Of a stretch of DNA of 55,471 nucleotides, positions 29,027-41,030 are shown piece by piece; the stretch's first letter is position 1; every line of letters starts with the position of its first letter. The notes beneath the pieces were generated by a model. That model was not told the origin of the DNA. It saw nothing but the letters and a program-made list of their open reading frames with translations, and did not search any database. This DNA comes from Rathayibacter rhapontici (GTDB lineage: Bacteria; Actinomycetota; Actinomycetes; Actinomycetales; Microbacteriaceae): contig NZ_MUKN01000025.1 of the NCBI RefSeq assembly GCF_001995175.1, positions 1 to 55,471 on the forward strand, read 5' to 3'. The position numbers were made by a program, and so were the translations under genes.

Positions 29027-29766
29027 GCGCGCGTCGGCGCCGGCCGCTCCGGATCGTGCTGCTCGCGCTGGGCGGGCTGCTCGCGGTCGCCGTGCTCGGC
29101 TTCCTCACCTGGTCCTCGATCGTCCTCGGGCCGGACGAGGCCGCCCTCGAGCGCGTGCGCGCCGAGCCCGGAGTGGGCGTCGAGCGCACCGACTCCGCGA
29201 TCGTGATGACCCCGACCGGGACCGCGTCGGGCGAGGGGCTCGTCTTCGTGCCGGGCGCCAAGGTCGATGCGGAGTCGTACGAGGCGACCCTCGCCCCGCT
29301 CGTGGCGGAGGGCGTCACGGTCGTCATCACGCGTCCGATCCTCAACCTCGCCTTCTTCGACCTCCGTTCGCTCGAGAGCTTCACCGACCAGGCGGAGGGG
29401 GTCGACGAGTGGTTCGTCGGCGGCCACTCCCTCGGCGGCGTGAAGGCGTGCCGATGGGCGGGAGGGGACGATGTCGCCGGCCTCGTGCTGCTGGGCAGCT
29501 ACTGCGCGAACGACCTCTCGGGGAGCGGCCTCGCGGTCCTCAGCGTCAGCGGCTCGGAGGACGGACTGAGCACCCCGGCGAAGGTCGCCGCCGCACGCGA
29601 CCTGCTGCCCGCCTCCGCCGAGTCCGTCGAGATCGAGGGCGCGAACCACGCCGCCTTCGGCTGGTACGGCCCGCAGCCGGGCGACGGCGTCGCGACGATC
29701 GGCCACGAGGAGTCGGATGCGCAGCTGGTCGAGGCGCTGACCGCGTTCCTGGCGGCGGAGCGCTGA
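29023..29766 (+). CDS. Membrane-anchored alpha/beta hydrolase
   Basis: A 247-residue protein with an N-terminal basic stretch and one membrane anchor or uncleaved signal (IVLLALGGLLAVAVLGFLTW). An extracytoplasmic alpha/beta-hydrolase domain follows: oxyanion strand GLVFVPGAKVDAESYEATLAPL, nucleophile elbow FVGGHSLGGVKACRWA, a late Asp region VSGSEDGLSTP, and His in IEGANHAAFGWYG. The GTG start overlaps the GH15 stop by 4 bp, so it is cotranslated. The substrate is unknown. Confidence 0.87.
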   Translation: MSARRRRPLRIVLLALGGLLAVAVLGFLTWSSIVLGPDEAALERVRAEPGVGVERTDSAIVMTPTGTASGEGLVFVPGAKVDAESYEATLAPLVAEGVTVVITRPILNLAFFDLRSLESFTDQAEGVDEWFVGGHSLGGVKACRWAGGDDVAGLVLLGSYCANDLSGSGLAVLSVSGSEDGLSTPAKVAAARDLLPASAESVEIEGANHAAFGWYGPQPGDGVATIGHEESDAQLVEALTAFLAAER

Positions 29767-31252
<1,486 letters not shown>

Positions 31253-31256
<4 letters not shown>

Positions 31257-32439
31257 TCGGGCCGGCGGGTCTCGCGCAGGTCGATCAGCCCGGTGAACAG
31301 CGCGCCGCGCTCGTTCGACGCGGCGTCGCCCGAGAAGAGGTTGTCCGGAGTCGCGTGCTGGCGCGGCGGAGTCGGCCGGGCCGCGCCGTTCGCTCCGGCC
31401 TCCTGGCGCTCCATCTCGACGCGCTGGCGGGGCAGGGCGACGGGGTCGCTCTCGTGCAGCCACTGCACGAGCCGCTCGCGCACGTAGCAGCGGAGGTCGA
31501 ACAGCGTCGGCGCGTCCTTCGCGGTGACGAGCACGCGGATCCGCACGAAGCCGCCGACCGCGTCGGTCACCTGGAGGACGCTCACGCGCTGGTCCCAGAG
31601 GTCGGTCTGCTCGAGGATCCGGTGCAGCTCCTCGCGCATCTCGTCCGGGCGCACGCGCCAGTCGAGGTCGAGCTCGACCGCCCCCAGCAGCTCCGAGCCG
31701 GTGCGGGTCCAGTTCTGGAACGGCTGGGTCGTGAAGTAGTTCGTCGGCAGCACCAGGCGGCGGTCGTCCCAGAGGTGCACCACGACGTAGGTCAGCGTGA
31801 TCTCCTCGATCCGCCCCCACTCCCCCTCGACGATCACGACGTCGTCGAGGCGGATCGCATCGCTGAAGGCGAGCTGCACCCCCGCGAAGATGTTCGTCAG
31901 GCTCGACTGCGCGGCGAGGCCCGCCACGATCGAGAGCACGCCCGCCGAGGCGAGGAGGCTGGCTCCCGCGGTGCGCGCCTGCGGGAAGGTCAGCAGCGCG
32001 GCTCCGATGGCCACGACCACGACGGCCGCCACCGCGACGCGCCGGATGATCGTCATCTGGGTCCGCAGGCGGCGGGCCCGGCGGTTGTCGACGGTGTCGG
32101 TGCGGTAGCGCTCCGCGCCCAGATCCTCGAGGAACACGAAGACGCCCCGACCAGCCAGGCCGATGCTCCGATCGTCGCGATCTGGAAGATCCGGGCGACG
32201 AGCTCCGGAGCGACGTCGCCGCCCACGGTCGCGGCCAGCGCGATCCAGACGGCGATCGTCAGCAGGAGCACCCGGAACGGGATGCGGACGCGGCGGATGA
32301 GCAGCCGCGCCCAGACCTTGCGCTTGCCGATGGTGCGGATCACGAGGGCGACCACGGCGGTCACGACCACGGCGATCACCACGGCGACGGCGACCGCGAG
32401 TGCGATGCCGCCGATCTCGGGGAGGACGTCTTCGGGCAC
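31253..32439 (-). pseudogene. MscS-family mechanosensitive channel, single-base frameshift
   Basis: A pressure-relief ion channel. From GTG 32439 (AAAGGA before it) the first frame gives LPEIGGIALAVAVAVVIAVVVTAVVALVI (TM1), a second hydrophobic segment VLLLTIAVWIALAATV, and IFQIATIGASAWLVGA. Then the DNA reads GGGGCGTCTTC where GGGGC(C)GTCTTC is expected (about 32143-32145). The next frame continues FVFLEDLGAERYRTD, the pore-lining helix ASAGVLSIVAGLAAQSSLTNIFAGVQLAFSDAI, and the MscS beta-domain RLDDVVIVEGEWGRIEEITLTYVVVHLWDDRRLVLPTNYF, with stop at 31253. Restored length is 395 residues. Confidence 0.87.
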
Positions 32440-32609
32440 GTCGGTCCTTTCGTCGGGGAGGGATCGAGCGAGCGGCCCTGCCTCACCCCGGACGCGCCGG
32501 CGGCGTCGTGCGGAGGCCCGGCGCGGACGGGGAACGGCACGACGCGGCTCCGGGGAGAGCCGGGCGCGAGCCGCTCGCGCGTGGGGCGACCGCGCCCCGG
32601 AACGACGAA

Positions 32610-32632
32610 ACGCCCGCCGGAGGGGCGGGCGT
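32610..32632 (-). terminator. Hairpin terminator after tRNA-Lys
   Basis: A perfect 9-bp stem (ACGCCCGCC / GGCGGGCGT) with a 5-base loop, 7 bp past the tRNA 3' end. On the minus strand it is followed by TTTCGTCGTT, a partial T-tract. Confidence 0.75.
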
Positions 32633-32638
32633 CTCGGG

Positions 32639-32714
32639 TGGTGCACCCCCTCGGACTTGAACCGAGAACCCACTGATTAAGAGTCAGTTGCTCTGCCGAT
32701 TGAGCTAGAGGTGC
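32639..32714 (-). tRNA. tRNA-Lys (anticodon CTT)
   Basis: A 76-base tRNA on the minus strand. The acceptor stem GCACCTC (5', from 32714) pairs with GGGGTGC, then discriminator A and an encoded CCA (complement of 32639-32641). The D arm AGCTCAATCGGCAGAGCA, anticodon stem-loop CTGACTCTTAATCAG with anticodon CTT, and T arm CTCGGTTCAAGTCCGAG are all regular. Confidence 0.95.
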
Positions 32715-32867
32715 GTGGCGATGCTGCCTGGATCGGAGTAAACGTGCTTTCCGAACCGAGGAATCACATTAGCAGTGGCTCCCCCCGTCTCGTCAAATCG
32801 ACACGGCGACGGCGGGGCGCACCCCGCCCGGGACGCCCGCGGCGGACCCGCTCAGTATCGTGGAGCC

Positions 32868-33718
32868 GTGACTCCGAGCCTCGACGACGACCTCCGCCTC
32901 GCCCTCCGCCTCGCCGACGCGGCCGACGCCGTCTCGAGCGAGCGGTTCCTCGCGAGGGACCTCGTCGTGACCACCAAGCCCGACCGCACCCCGGTCACCG
33001 ACGCGACCGCGCCGTCGAGGAGACGATCCGCGGGATCCTCGGCGAGGAGCGGCCCGAGGACTCGATCCTGGGCGAGGAGTTCGGCACCTCGGGCGACGCG
33101 TCCCGCCAGTGGATCCTCGACCCGATCGACGGCACGGCCCACTTCCTCCGCGGCGTGCCGATCTGGGCCACGCTCATCGCCCTCGCGGTCGACGGAGTGC
33201 CCGTCGTCGGCGTCGTCTCGGCGCCCGCCCTCGGCAAGCGCTGGTGGGCCGCGAAGGGCTCCGGCGCCTGGACCGACGAGAGCACCGGAGCCGTCGGCCG
33301 GATCGAGCTGCCGGACGAGCTGCGCGGCGTCCTGGCCGCCCCGGCAGTGCAGCAGCCGCGCCGGATCCGGGTCTCGGGCATCGCCGATCTGTCCGACGCG
33401 ACCTTCAGCTACAACAGCATCCAGCAGTGGGACGGCGCCGGTCGGCTCGATCAGCTGCTCGAGCTGGCGCGCGGCGTCTGGCGCGACCGCGCGTACGGCG
33501 ACGCCTGGGCCTACATGCTCGTCGCTGAGGGCCTGCTCGACGGCGCGGGCGAGTTCGATGTGAAGCCCTACGACCTCGCGGCTCTCGTGCCGATCGTCGA
33601 GGAGGCCGGCGGCCGCTTCACCTCGGCCGACGGCGAGGCCGGGCCGTGGCACGGCAGCTCGCTGGCGACGAACGGCGTCCTGCACGACGAGATCCTCGCG
33701 ATCGTGGCGGCCCGATGA
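32868..33718 (+). pseudogene. Inositol-monophosphatase-family, histidinol-phosphatase (HisN)-like, single-base frameshift
   Basis: A metal-dependent phosphatase. From GTG 32868 the first frame reads TPSLDDDLRLALRLADAADAV to TKPDRTPVTDA. The next codons should be GCN-GAC-CGC (A-D-R-A-V-E-E), but the DNA reads GACGCGACCGC; one base is missing after about 33004. The second frame continues EETIRGILGEERPEDSILGEEFG, the metal motif WILDPIDGTAHFLRGVPIWATLIAL, and the C-terminal AYGDAWAYMLVAEGLLDGAGEFDVKPYDLAAL. The pattern with RGVPIWATLIAL matches HisN of actinobacteria (last dephosphorylation before histidinol dehydrogenase), but inositol phosphate is also possible. Restored length is 283 residues. 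It overlaps the next start by 4 bp. Confidence 0.85.
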
Positions 33719-34260
33719 GGCGCGGTGCCCCTCCGCTCGCCTGTGCGGCCCTCGTCCTGGCCCTCGCCTCCTGCTCCTCGGTCGTCGGCTCCGACTCCCC
33801 CGACGCCGTGCGGGACGAGGCCGGGACGGTGGTGACCGCGGGCGTCGTCGACGCGTTCTCGGTGCGGAGGGGCGACTGCCTCCTCGCCCCCGACGGCTCC
33901 CGCCTCGCCGACGTCGAGCTCGTGCTGTGCGCCGACGTGCACGACCTGGAGGTCTTCCACTCCTTCGCCCAGCCCGGCGACGACTACACGAGCCGGAACA
34001 CCCTGCTCGCGCAGGCGAAGGCCGCGTGCGACATCGAGTTCCCGGCCGCGATCGGAGTGCCGTACGGCGCCTCCGCGCTCGAGTACCGCAGCATCGTGCC
34101 CTCCGAGGCGAGCTGGCGGCACGGCGACCGCACGATCCTCTGCGCGGTGTTCGACCCCACCACGGGGCCCGCCGCCGGCACGCTCTTCGGCGCCGCGCGC
34201 TGCGCGCGGGAGCACTGCGCGGCCGCCTCCGTCCGTCAATCCCTGCCCCGGACCCGTTGA
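33715..34260 (+). CDS. Septum-formation-family lipoprotein
   Basis: A 181-residue secreted lipoprotein. The signal is MRRGAPPLACAALVLALASCSS with lipobox LASC (Cys about 20). The mature part resembles the septum-formation domain of actinobacteria: RRGDCLLAPDGSRLADVELVLCADVHDLEVFHSF, then paired cysteines (AKAACDIEF, ILCAVFD, RCAREHC) likely forming disulfides. It is fused by a 4-bp overlap to the HisN-like gene. Membrane-anchored on the outside; the exact role in division or the envelope is unproven. Confidence 0.8.
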   Translation: MRRGAPPLACAALVLALASCSSVVGSDSPDAVRDEAGTVVTAGVVDAFSVRRGDCLLAPDGSRLADVELVLCADVHDLEVFHSFAQPGDDYTSRNTLLAQAKAACDIEFPAAIGVPYGASALEYRSIVPSEASWRHGDRTILCAVFDPTTGPAAGTLFGAARCAREHCAAASVRQSLPRTR

Positions 34261-34339
34261 CAGGCGCCAGGAGTCGGCGCACTGTGAATGGACCCGAGAA
34301 CGGCCCGGGGGGTGCCGGACGAGCGACGAGGAGTCGTCC

Positions 34340-34951
34340 ATGCGCCACGAGACCAGCGCCGATCCACCCGAGCGGCGCTCCGTCACCGAGCGGGACTTCG
34401 CGCCCGCGGACACGCTCTTCGACCGCATCCGCCACGAGACGGCGCTCGTCGCCGCCGCGGACATCCTCGAGGAGGGCGGTCACTCCGACTGGGCCGCGGT
34501 GCTGCGGGACTACACGGTCGCCTCGGACAAGGTCCTGTCCGTGCACGGCGACGCCGACGCGGCGACCCTGGGATGGCTGAAGGCCCGCGGCATCGTCTCG
34601 CTGCTCGTGACGGAGGAGTGCGACGACGCCCACACGGTCGAGCACGTCTCCGCCGCCCTCGCCGCGATGAACGCCGTGACCCTGACGGTCGATGCGGAGC
34701 GCTCCGAGCGGCTGCGCCCGCTGATCGACGCCCTCGCCCGGGTCCTGCCTGACGCCTTCGCCGAGCTGCCCGTCGGGGTGCACTCGGACTACCCGCCGGG
34801 GACCGCCGCCGCCGCGCTGACGCCGACCGAGCTCTACCGCTCCTGGGCAGCGCCCGTGACTCTCGTCGGCCCCGCACGGGAGGAGGCCGACCGGGTGGAG
34901 CTGCTGACGCTCTACGGCCGGCTGCGCCAGCTCGACGTGCGGCCGGAGTGA
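34340..34951 (+). CDS. Hypothetical protein
   Basis: A 203-residue soluble protein. A helical first half contains HETALVAAADILEEGGHSDWAAVLRDYTVASDKVLSVHG; the middle has VSLLVTEECDDAHTVEHVSAALAAMNAVTLTVDAE; the second half has LIDALARVLPDAFAELPVGVHSDYPPG. No Cys cluster, membrane segment or known motif is seen. GAGGAG lies 9 bases before the ATG. A terminator follows. Function unknown. Confidence 0.65.
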   Translation: MRHETSADPPERRSVTERDFAPADTLFDRIRHETALVAAADILEEGGHSDWAAVLRDYTVASDKVLSVHGDADAATLGWLKARGIVSLLVTEECDDAHTVEHVSAALAAMNAVTLTVDAERSERLRPLIDALARVLPDAFAELPVGVHSDYPPGTAAAALTPTELYRSWAAPVTLVGPAREEADRVELLTLYGRLRQLDVRPE

Positions 34952-34973
34952 ACGGCCGGCGCGTCCGGACGTG

Positions 34974-35011
34974 CAGAAGCCCCGCCTCCCTCTCGGGAGC
35001 GGGGCTTCTGA
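34974..35011. terminator. Bidirectional terminator between hypothetical gene and ssrA
   Basis: CAGAAGCCCCGC pairs with GCGGGGCTTCTG, extended through a one-base bulge by CTCCC/GGGAG around a 4-base loop. It is 23 bp after the hypothetical gene's stop and 28 bp beyond the 3' end of tmRNA. Confidence 0.75.
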
Positions 35012-35038
35012 CTGCTCGGCGTGTGCGACGACGACCGG

Positions 35039-35410
35039 TGGTGGAGATGGGGGGAATTGAACCCCCGTCCATCGCTGTGATTCTGCGCCTTCTACGGGTG
35101 TAGCCAGTGAAAGCGTTCTACTCGGCCCCGACCGTTACCACTGACGCATCGGTCGACGGGCCCAGCCCGAGTTCGAGTCCCGCGTCGCCCTCAGGCGTAA
35201 CGACGCAGCAAGTCCTCTAGATGACGCCAGGATCCGGGGCGAGGACGCACCCACGGGCTGACGGACTATCGACTCTGCTTAGGCAGCGAGAGCGAAGTCG
35301 GTGCGCTTCTGTTCGGCACCTGTGTTTTTCAGAGATCGTTAACGAGATAACCCTGAATCCTCGACCCGCTTCTCGCAGTTTCGCAGGCAATGTCGAAACC
35401 GATCATCCCC
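35039..35410 (-). ncRNA. ssrA: Transfer-messenger RNA (tmRNA)
   Basis: A 372-base RNA that rescues stalled ribosomes with SmpB. The 5' end GGGGATGATCGG (from 35410) pairs with CATCTCC-A-CCA at the 3' end, forming the alanine-tRNA-like acceptor with G-U pair; the T arm GGGGGTTCAATTCCCCC is present. The tag-coding region (complement of 35279-35317) ends ...KRTDFALAA followed by TAA; the resume codon is probably the GCC at 35315-35317. Pseudoknot-forming GC-rich arms follow the tag. Confidence 0.95.
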
Positions 35411-35583
35411 GCGAGCACTCGGCGCGGATGCCGTGAAGCACCGCCCTGGAGTGGGTCGTCGTCGCACACTGTCGAGTTGTGGATCCGCTGCTCCCCGCAA
35501 GGAGCGACGGCTGCCGCAAGCGGGTGGAACCGCAGTGGCAGATGACCATTCTAGCCGCTCCTGCGAGCGCGTGGGACCCGGGC

Positions 35584-37065
35584 TCAGGACTCGGCGCGCG
35601 CCGTCGTGCGTCGGCGCCGCAGGTCCAGCAGCCCCAGCACCAGCGCGAGCGCGATCAGCCCGAGAGTGACGAAGTAGCCGTTGCGGAACGCGTCGTGGTA
35701 CGCCACGAGCCCCTCGGTCATGCCCGCCTCGCTGGCGAGCGTGGCGAAGAAGACGGCGGAGGCGCAGGCCGTGCCGACGGCGGTGCCGAGACGCTGGCCG
35801 AGCTGGCCGACCGACCCCGCGACCCCGCCCTGCTCCGGCGGGATCTCGGCCAGCGTCAGCGTCTGGTTCGGCGAGACGACGAAGCCGCCGCCCGCTCCGG
35901 CCACCAGCATCGCCGCGGCCATGCCGTACGCCGCGGTCTCGGCCGGCATCAGCTCGGCCGCCAGCAGCACCAGGGTGAAGCCGATGATCACCAGAACGAT
36001 GCCCAGCACGACGAGCGAGCGGCCGTACGTCTGCACGAGCCTGCCGCCGTACCAGGCGGTCAGCGCCGACGTCAGCGCGAAGGGGATGCTCACCATGCCC
36101 GCGAACACCGGCGCGAGCCCGAGGCCCTGCTGGAGGAACAGCGTGGTCAGGAGGAACGTGGCCGGGATCGCCGCGAAGTACGAGGTCGCGACGAGGATCC
36201 CGTTGCGGTACGAGCTCGTGCGGAAGATCCGGAAGTCGATCACCGGCGTGCGCCCGAGCGCCGAGTAGTGCGACTCCCAGCGCACGAAGACGGCGGCGGC
36301 GGCCACCGCGAGCACCAGCCAGAACCAGCGGAACGGCGAATCGGTCGACGCCCCCGTGGTCAGCAGGAACGGGAGCATGAACGCGAAGATCGCCACGCCC
36401 AGGAGCAGCAGCCCGACCGGGTCGAGCGAGGTGTCCCCCGCGGCCTTCCTCTGCACCCGCGGCAGGAGGCGCCAGGCGAGGACCAGGGCGGCCGCGCCCA
36501 GCGGGATGTTCATCCAGAAGAGCAGGCGCCAGCCGTCCTGCTCGCCGCCGATCGCGATGAGCAGTCCGCCCAGGGTCGGGCCGAACGCGGTCGACAGGCC
36601 GATCACCGCGCCGAACACCCCGAACGCCCGGGCACGCTCCGCGCCGGTGAAGAGCTGCTGCACGAGCCCGAGCACCTGCGGCATCTGGATCCCCGCCGCG
36701 ATCCCCTGCAGGAAGCGGGCGACGACGAGCAGCTCGATCGACGGCGCGACGGCGCAGAGCAGGCTCGTCAGCGTGAAGACGGTCAGGCCGATCAGGAAGA
36801 GGAGCCGGCGCGAGCGGATGTCGCCCAGACGTCCGGCCGGCACGAGCGCCAGACCGAACGCGAGCGCGTACCCCGCGACGATCAGCTGCAGCTGGCTCGC
36901 ATCCGCCGAGAGCGACTTCTCGATCGAGGGCAGGCCGACGTTGACCTTCGACAGGTCCAGGATCGTGAAGGCCGCCACCGACACCGCCACGGCGAAGGCC
37001 CGCCAGCGGGTCCTCTCCTCGGCGGCGGTGCGCGGTGCGTCGGGGGAGCTCTCGGAGGCGGTCAC
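35584..37065 (-). CDS. MFS transporter (DHA2, EmrB/QacA type)
   Basis: A 493-residue exporter with about 14 membrane segments. Markers: FTILDLSKVNVGLPSIEKSL in TM1, VAGYALAFGLALVPAGRLGDIRSRR (motif A), RFLQGIAAGIQMPQVLGLVQQLF, FGAVIGLSTAFGPTLGGLLI (motif C-like antiporter), WRLLFWMNIPLG. Substrate unknown. Located between smpB and ssrA, two genes that often sit side by side; this suggests the pump gene was inserted there. No regulator is adjacent. Confidence 0.9.
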   Translation of the reverse strand: MTASESSPDAPRTAAEERTRWRAFAVAVSVAAFTILDLSKVNVGLPSIEKSLSADASQLQLIVAGYALAFGLALVPAGRLGDIRSRRLLFLIGLTVFTLTSLLCAVAPSIELLVVARFLQGIAAGIQMPQVLGLVQQLFTGAERARAFGVFGAVIGLSTAFGPTLGGLLIAIGGEQDGWRLLFWMNIPLGAAALVLAWRLLPRVQRKAAGDTSLDPVGLLLLGVAIFAFMLPFLLTTGASTDSPFRWFWLVLAVAAAAVFVRWESHYSALGRTPVIDFRIFRTSSYRNGILVATSYFAAIPATFLLTTLFLQQGLGLAPVFAGMVSIPFALTSALTAWYGGRLVQTYGRSLVVLGIVLVIIGFTLVLLAAELMPAETAAYGMAAAMLVAGAGGGFVVSPNQTLTLAEIPPEQGGVAGSVGQLGQRLGTAVGTACASAVFFATLASEAGMTEGLVAYHDAFRNGYFVTLGLIALALVLGLLDLRRRRTTARAES

Positions 37066-37128
37066 GCCCTCCAGTCTCCCAGCACCCGCGGAGCCGCGAC
37101 CCGGCTTGCGCGCGGGCGCCCTCGCGGC

Positions 37129-37605
37129 CTACTCCCCCAGGCGGCGGCGGGTGGCCATGGCGCGGTCGGCCTCGCGGCGGTCCTGGCGCTCGCGGAGCAC
37201 CTGGCGCTTGTCGTAGTCCTTCTTGCCCTTGGCGACCGCGAGCTCGACCTTCGCCTTGCCGTCGCTGAAGTACAGCGAGAGCGGGATCAGCGTGTACCCG
37301 CCCTCCTTCACCTTGTTGTGGATCTTGAGGATCTGCGCCTTGTGCAGCAGCAGCTTGCGCTTGCGGCGCGGCGGGTGGTTCGTCCAGGTGCCCTGCGCCC
37401 ACTCGTTGATGTGGACCGCGTCGAGCCAGGCCTCTCCGCCGTCGACGAAGGCGTAGCCGTCGACGAGGGACGCGCGGCCCGCGCGCAGCGACTTGACCTC
37501 GGTGCCGGTCAGCACGAGGCCGGCCTCGTAGGTGTCCTCGATGAGGTAGTCGTGGCGCGCCTTGCGATTGGTCGCGACGACCTTCTGTCCCTGTTCCCTG
37601 GGCAC
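37129..37605 (-). CDS. smpB: SsrA-binding protein
   Basis: A 158-residue partner of tmRNA. Seen: [34 protein letters not shown] at the N-terminus, [25 protein letters not shown], the RNA-binding [16 protein letters not shown], and the basic C-terminal tail [16 protein letters not shown] that enters the ribosome. The GTG start at 37605 has AAGGAG upstream. The tmRNA gene is 1.7 kb downstream on the same strand. Confidence 0.96.
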   Translation of the reverse strand: MPREQGQKVVATNRKARHDYLIEDTYEAGLVLTGTEVKSLRAGRASLVDGYAFVDGGEAWLDAVHINEWAQGTWTNHPPRRKRKLLLHKAQILKIHNKVKEGGYTLIPLSLYFSDGKAKVELAVAKGKKDYDKRQVLRERQDRREADRAMATRRRLGE

Positions 37606-37630
37606 GGCGGCTCCTTGCGTCCGAGAGCGA

Positions 37631-37662
37631 TGATGGGCCGCCCCGTCCGGGGCAGCCCATCA
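37631..37662 (-). terminator. Hairpin terminator after ftsX
   Basis: An 8-bp outer stem (TGATGGGC / GCCCATCA) and a 6-bp inner stem (GCCCCG / CGGGGC) lie 19 bp past the ftsX stop and before the smpB start. Confidence 0.7.
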
Positions 37663-37681
37663 GTATACGCGCGCCGCCGGG

Positions 37682-38591
37682 TCAGACCCGCAGGTACCGG
37701 GCGATCGCGACGTTGGAGGCGATCGCCGCGAGGATCGCCCCGACCACCACCAGGATCGGGACCACGATCAGGGCGTCGTCCAGGCCCACGAAGGACGTGA
37801 GCGGGATCCGGTAGGCGAGGAACCCCTGCACGAAGAACTGCACGATCGCGACCACGGCCACACCCGCCAGCAGGGAGCCCAGCAGCGCGGCGAACACCCC
37901 CTCGAGGATGAACGGGGTCTGGATGAAGCGGTTGGACGCGCCGACCAGTCGCATGATCCCGAGCTCGCGCCTGCGCGAGAACGCCGACAGCCGGATCGTC
38001 GTGGCGATCAGCAGTACCGCCGCCACGAGCATGAGCACCGCGATCCCGATCGCCGTGTAGCTCGCCGCGTTCAGGATCGAGAAGATCTGGTCGAGGTACT
38101 GCCGCTGATCGGTGACGCTCTCCACGCCCGAGACGCTCGAGAGGCTCTCGACGAGCACGTCCGACTGCGTCGGGTCCTGCAGGTTGATCCAGAACGTCTG
38201 GTTCAGCAGGTCGGGAGTGACGTACTCGGCGACGGGGTTCCCGGCGAACTGCTCCTGGAAGTTCGCGTACGCCTGGTCGTGGTCCTCGAAGTAGAAGCGG
38301 TCGATGTACGGCGCGAGGGTCGACCCGTCGAGCTGCGTCTCGACCGAGTCGATCTGCTCCTGGGTCGCGTCCGAGCCGCTGCAGTTCGAGCCGCCGGAGG
38401 TGGCGGTGCACATGTACACCGCGACCTGCGCCTTGTCGTACCAGAAGTTCTTCATCTGGCCGATCTGCATCTGCAGCAGGATCGCCGTGCCGACGAAGGT
38501 GAGGGAGATGAAGGTCACCAGGATCACCGAGACGACCATGGAGACGTTGCGCCGGAGGCGCTCGCGACCTCCGACCAGATGAGTGCCATTC

Positions 38592-38595
<4 letters not shown>
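37682..38595 (-). pseudogene. ftsX: Cell division protein FtsX, single-base frameshift near start
   Basis: The membrane partner of FtsE, which activates peptidoglycan hydrolases at the septum. The start GTG 38595 overlaps the ftsE stop (GTGA); it gives [12 protein letters not shown], then sense moves to the next frame: one base is missing near 38557 (GCGAGCGC(C)CTCCGGCGC expected, S-A-L-R-R-N). The body reads NVSMVVSVILVTFISLTFVGTAILLQ (TM1), a large extracytoplasmic loop with a CTATSGGSNC cysteine pair, then three TM segments including IGIAVLMLVAAVLLIATTIRLSAFSRRRELGIMRLVGAS, ending IASNVAIARYLRV. Restored length is 304 residues. Confidence 0.88.
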
Positions 38596-39785
<1,190 letters not shown>

Positions 39786-39879
39786 GTCGATACGAGGGTA
39801 AGCGACGATGCCCCGGGGGCCGCCGCCGGGCTCCCCCGGCGCGCCGGGCGAGGCGACCGGGAGGGCTCCGCGGAGCGGC

Positions 39880-40980
39880 TCAGGCGGACTTGCGCCAGCG
39901 GATCCCCGCGGCGATGAAGCCGTCGAGGTCGCCGTCGAAGACGTGGGCCGGAGTGCCGACCTCGTAGTCCGTCCGGAGGTCCTTGACCATCTGGTACGGA
40001 GCGAGCACGTAGCTGCGCATCTGGTCGCCCCAGCTCGCGGTGATGTTCCCGGCGAGCTCCTTCTTGGTGGCCGCCTCCTGCTCCTTCTGCAGCAGCAGCA
40101 GTCGCGACTGCAGCACGCGCATGGCGGCGGCGCGGTTCTGGATCTGGCTCTTCTCGTTCTGCATCGAGACGACCGTGCCCGTGGGGATGTGGGTCAGCCG
40201 GACGGCGGAGTCGGTGGTGTTGACCGACTGGCCGCCGGGGCCAGAGGAGCGGAAGACGTCGACGCGGATGTCGTTGTCGGGGATCTCGATCGCCCCGGCC
40301 TCCTCCATCAGCGGGATGACCTCGACCGCCGCGAAGGAGGTCTGGCGCTTGCCCGCCGCGCCGAAGGGGCTCATCCGGACGAGGCGGTGCGTGCCGGCCT
40401 CGACCGAGAGCGTGCCGAAGGCGTAGGGGGCGTCGATCTGGAAGGTGGCCGACTTGATGCCCGCCTCCTCCGCGTAGCTCGCGTCCATGACGGTCGCGGA
40501 GTACTTGTGCTTCTCGGCCCAGCGCAGGTACATGCGCATGAGCATCTCGGCGAAGTCGGAGGCGTCGACGCCGCCTGCTCCGGCGCGGATCGTGACGACC
40601 GCAGGGCGGTCGTCGTACTCGCCGTCGAGCAGGGTCTGGACCTCGAGCTCGCCCATCACCTTCTGCAGCGACGCGAGCTCGGCGATCGCCTCCTGCTCGG
40701 AGTCGGCGTCCTCGGCCTCGTTCGCCATCTCGACGAGCACCTCGAGGTCGTCCAGGCGGCGCTCGATCGAGGTGATGCGCGCCAGCTCGGACTGCCGGTG
40801 GCTGAGCGCGCTCGTCACCTTCTGCGCGTTGACCGTGTCGTCCCACAGATCGGGGGCGCCGGCCTGCTCGTTCAGCTCCGCGATGCGGGTGCGGAGGCGA
40901 TCGACGTCGATCACGGCGCGGATGTCGTCGAAGGTGGAGCGGAGAGCAGTGATCTGCTCGGTGAAGTCGTTGTCCAGCAT
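39880..40980 (-). CDS. prfB: Peptide chain release factor 2
   Basis: A 366-residue factor that ends translation at UGA and UAA. Seen: an N-terminal helical domain, the codon-recognition SPF motif in [19 protein letters not shown] (about residue 200), the catalytic GGQ in [20 protein letters not shown] (about 247-250), and the C-terminal [17 protein letters not shown]. It is one open frame; the programmed +1 frameshift found in many bacteria is absent. First gene of prfB-ftsE-ftsX-smpB. Confidence 0.97.
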   Translation of the reverse strand: MLDNDFTEQITALRSTFDDIRAVIDVDRLRTRIAELNEQAGAPDLWDDTVNAQKVTSALSHRQSELARITSIERRLDDLEVLVEMANEAEDADSEQEAIAELASLQKVMGELEVQTLLDGEYDDRPAVVTIRAGAGGVDASDFAEMLMRMYLRWAEKHKYSATVMDASYAEEAGIKSATFQIDAPYAFGTLSVEAGTHRLVRMSPFGAAGKRQTSFAAVEVIPLMEEAGAIEIPDNDIRVDVFRSSGPGGQSVNTTDSAVRLTHIPTGTVVSMQNEKSQIQNRAAAMRVLQSRLLLLQKEQEAATKKELAGNITASWGDQMRSYVLAPYQMVKDLRTDYEVGTPAHVFDGDLDGFIAAGIRWRKSA

Positions 40981-41030
40981 GGTGCCCCCAGACTACCGGG
41001 GACCACCGCCCGGCCCGGCGTACGCTGGGG

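Noticed and set aside
35279..35317. Small protein gene within the tmRNA region
   Set aside because: This short frame is the tmRNA tag peptide, not a separate gene.
39880..40980. Programmed frameshift in prfB
   Set aside because: The release factor 2 gene is one continuous frame from ATG to stop; no internal TGA is present.
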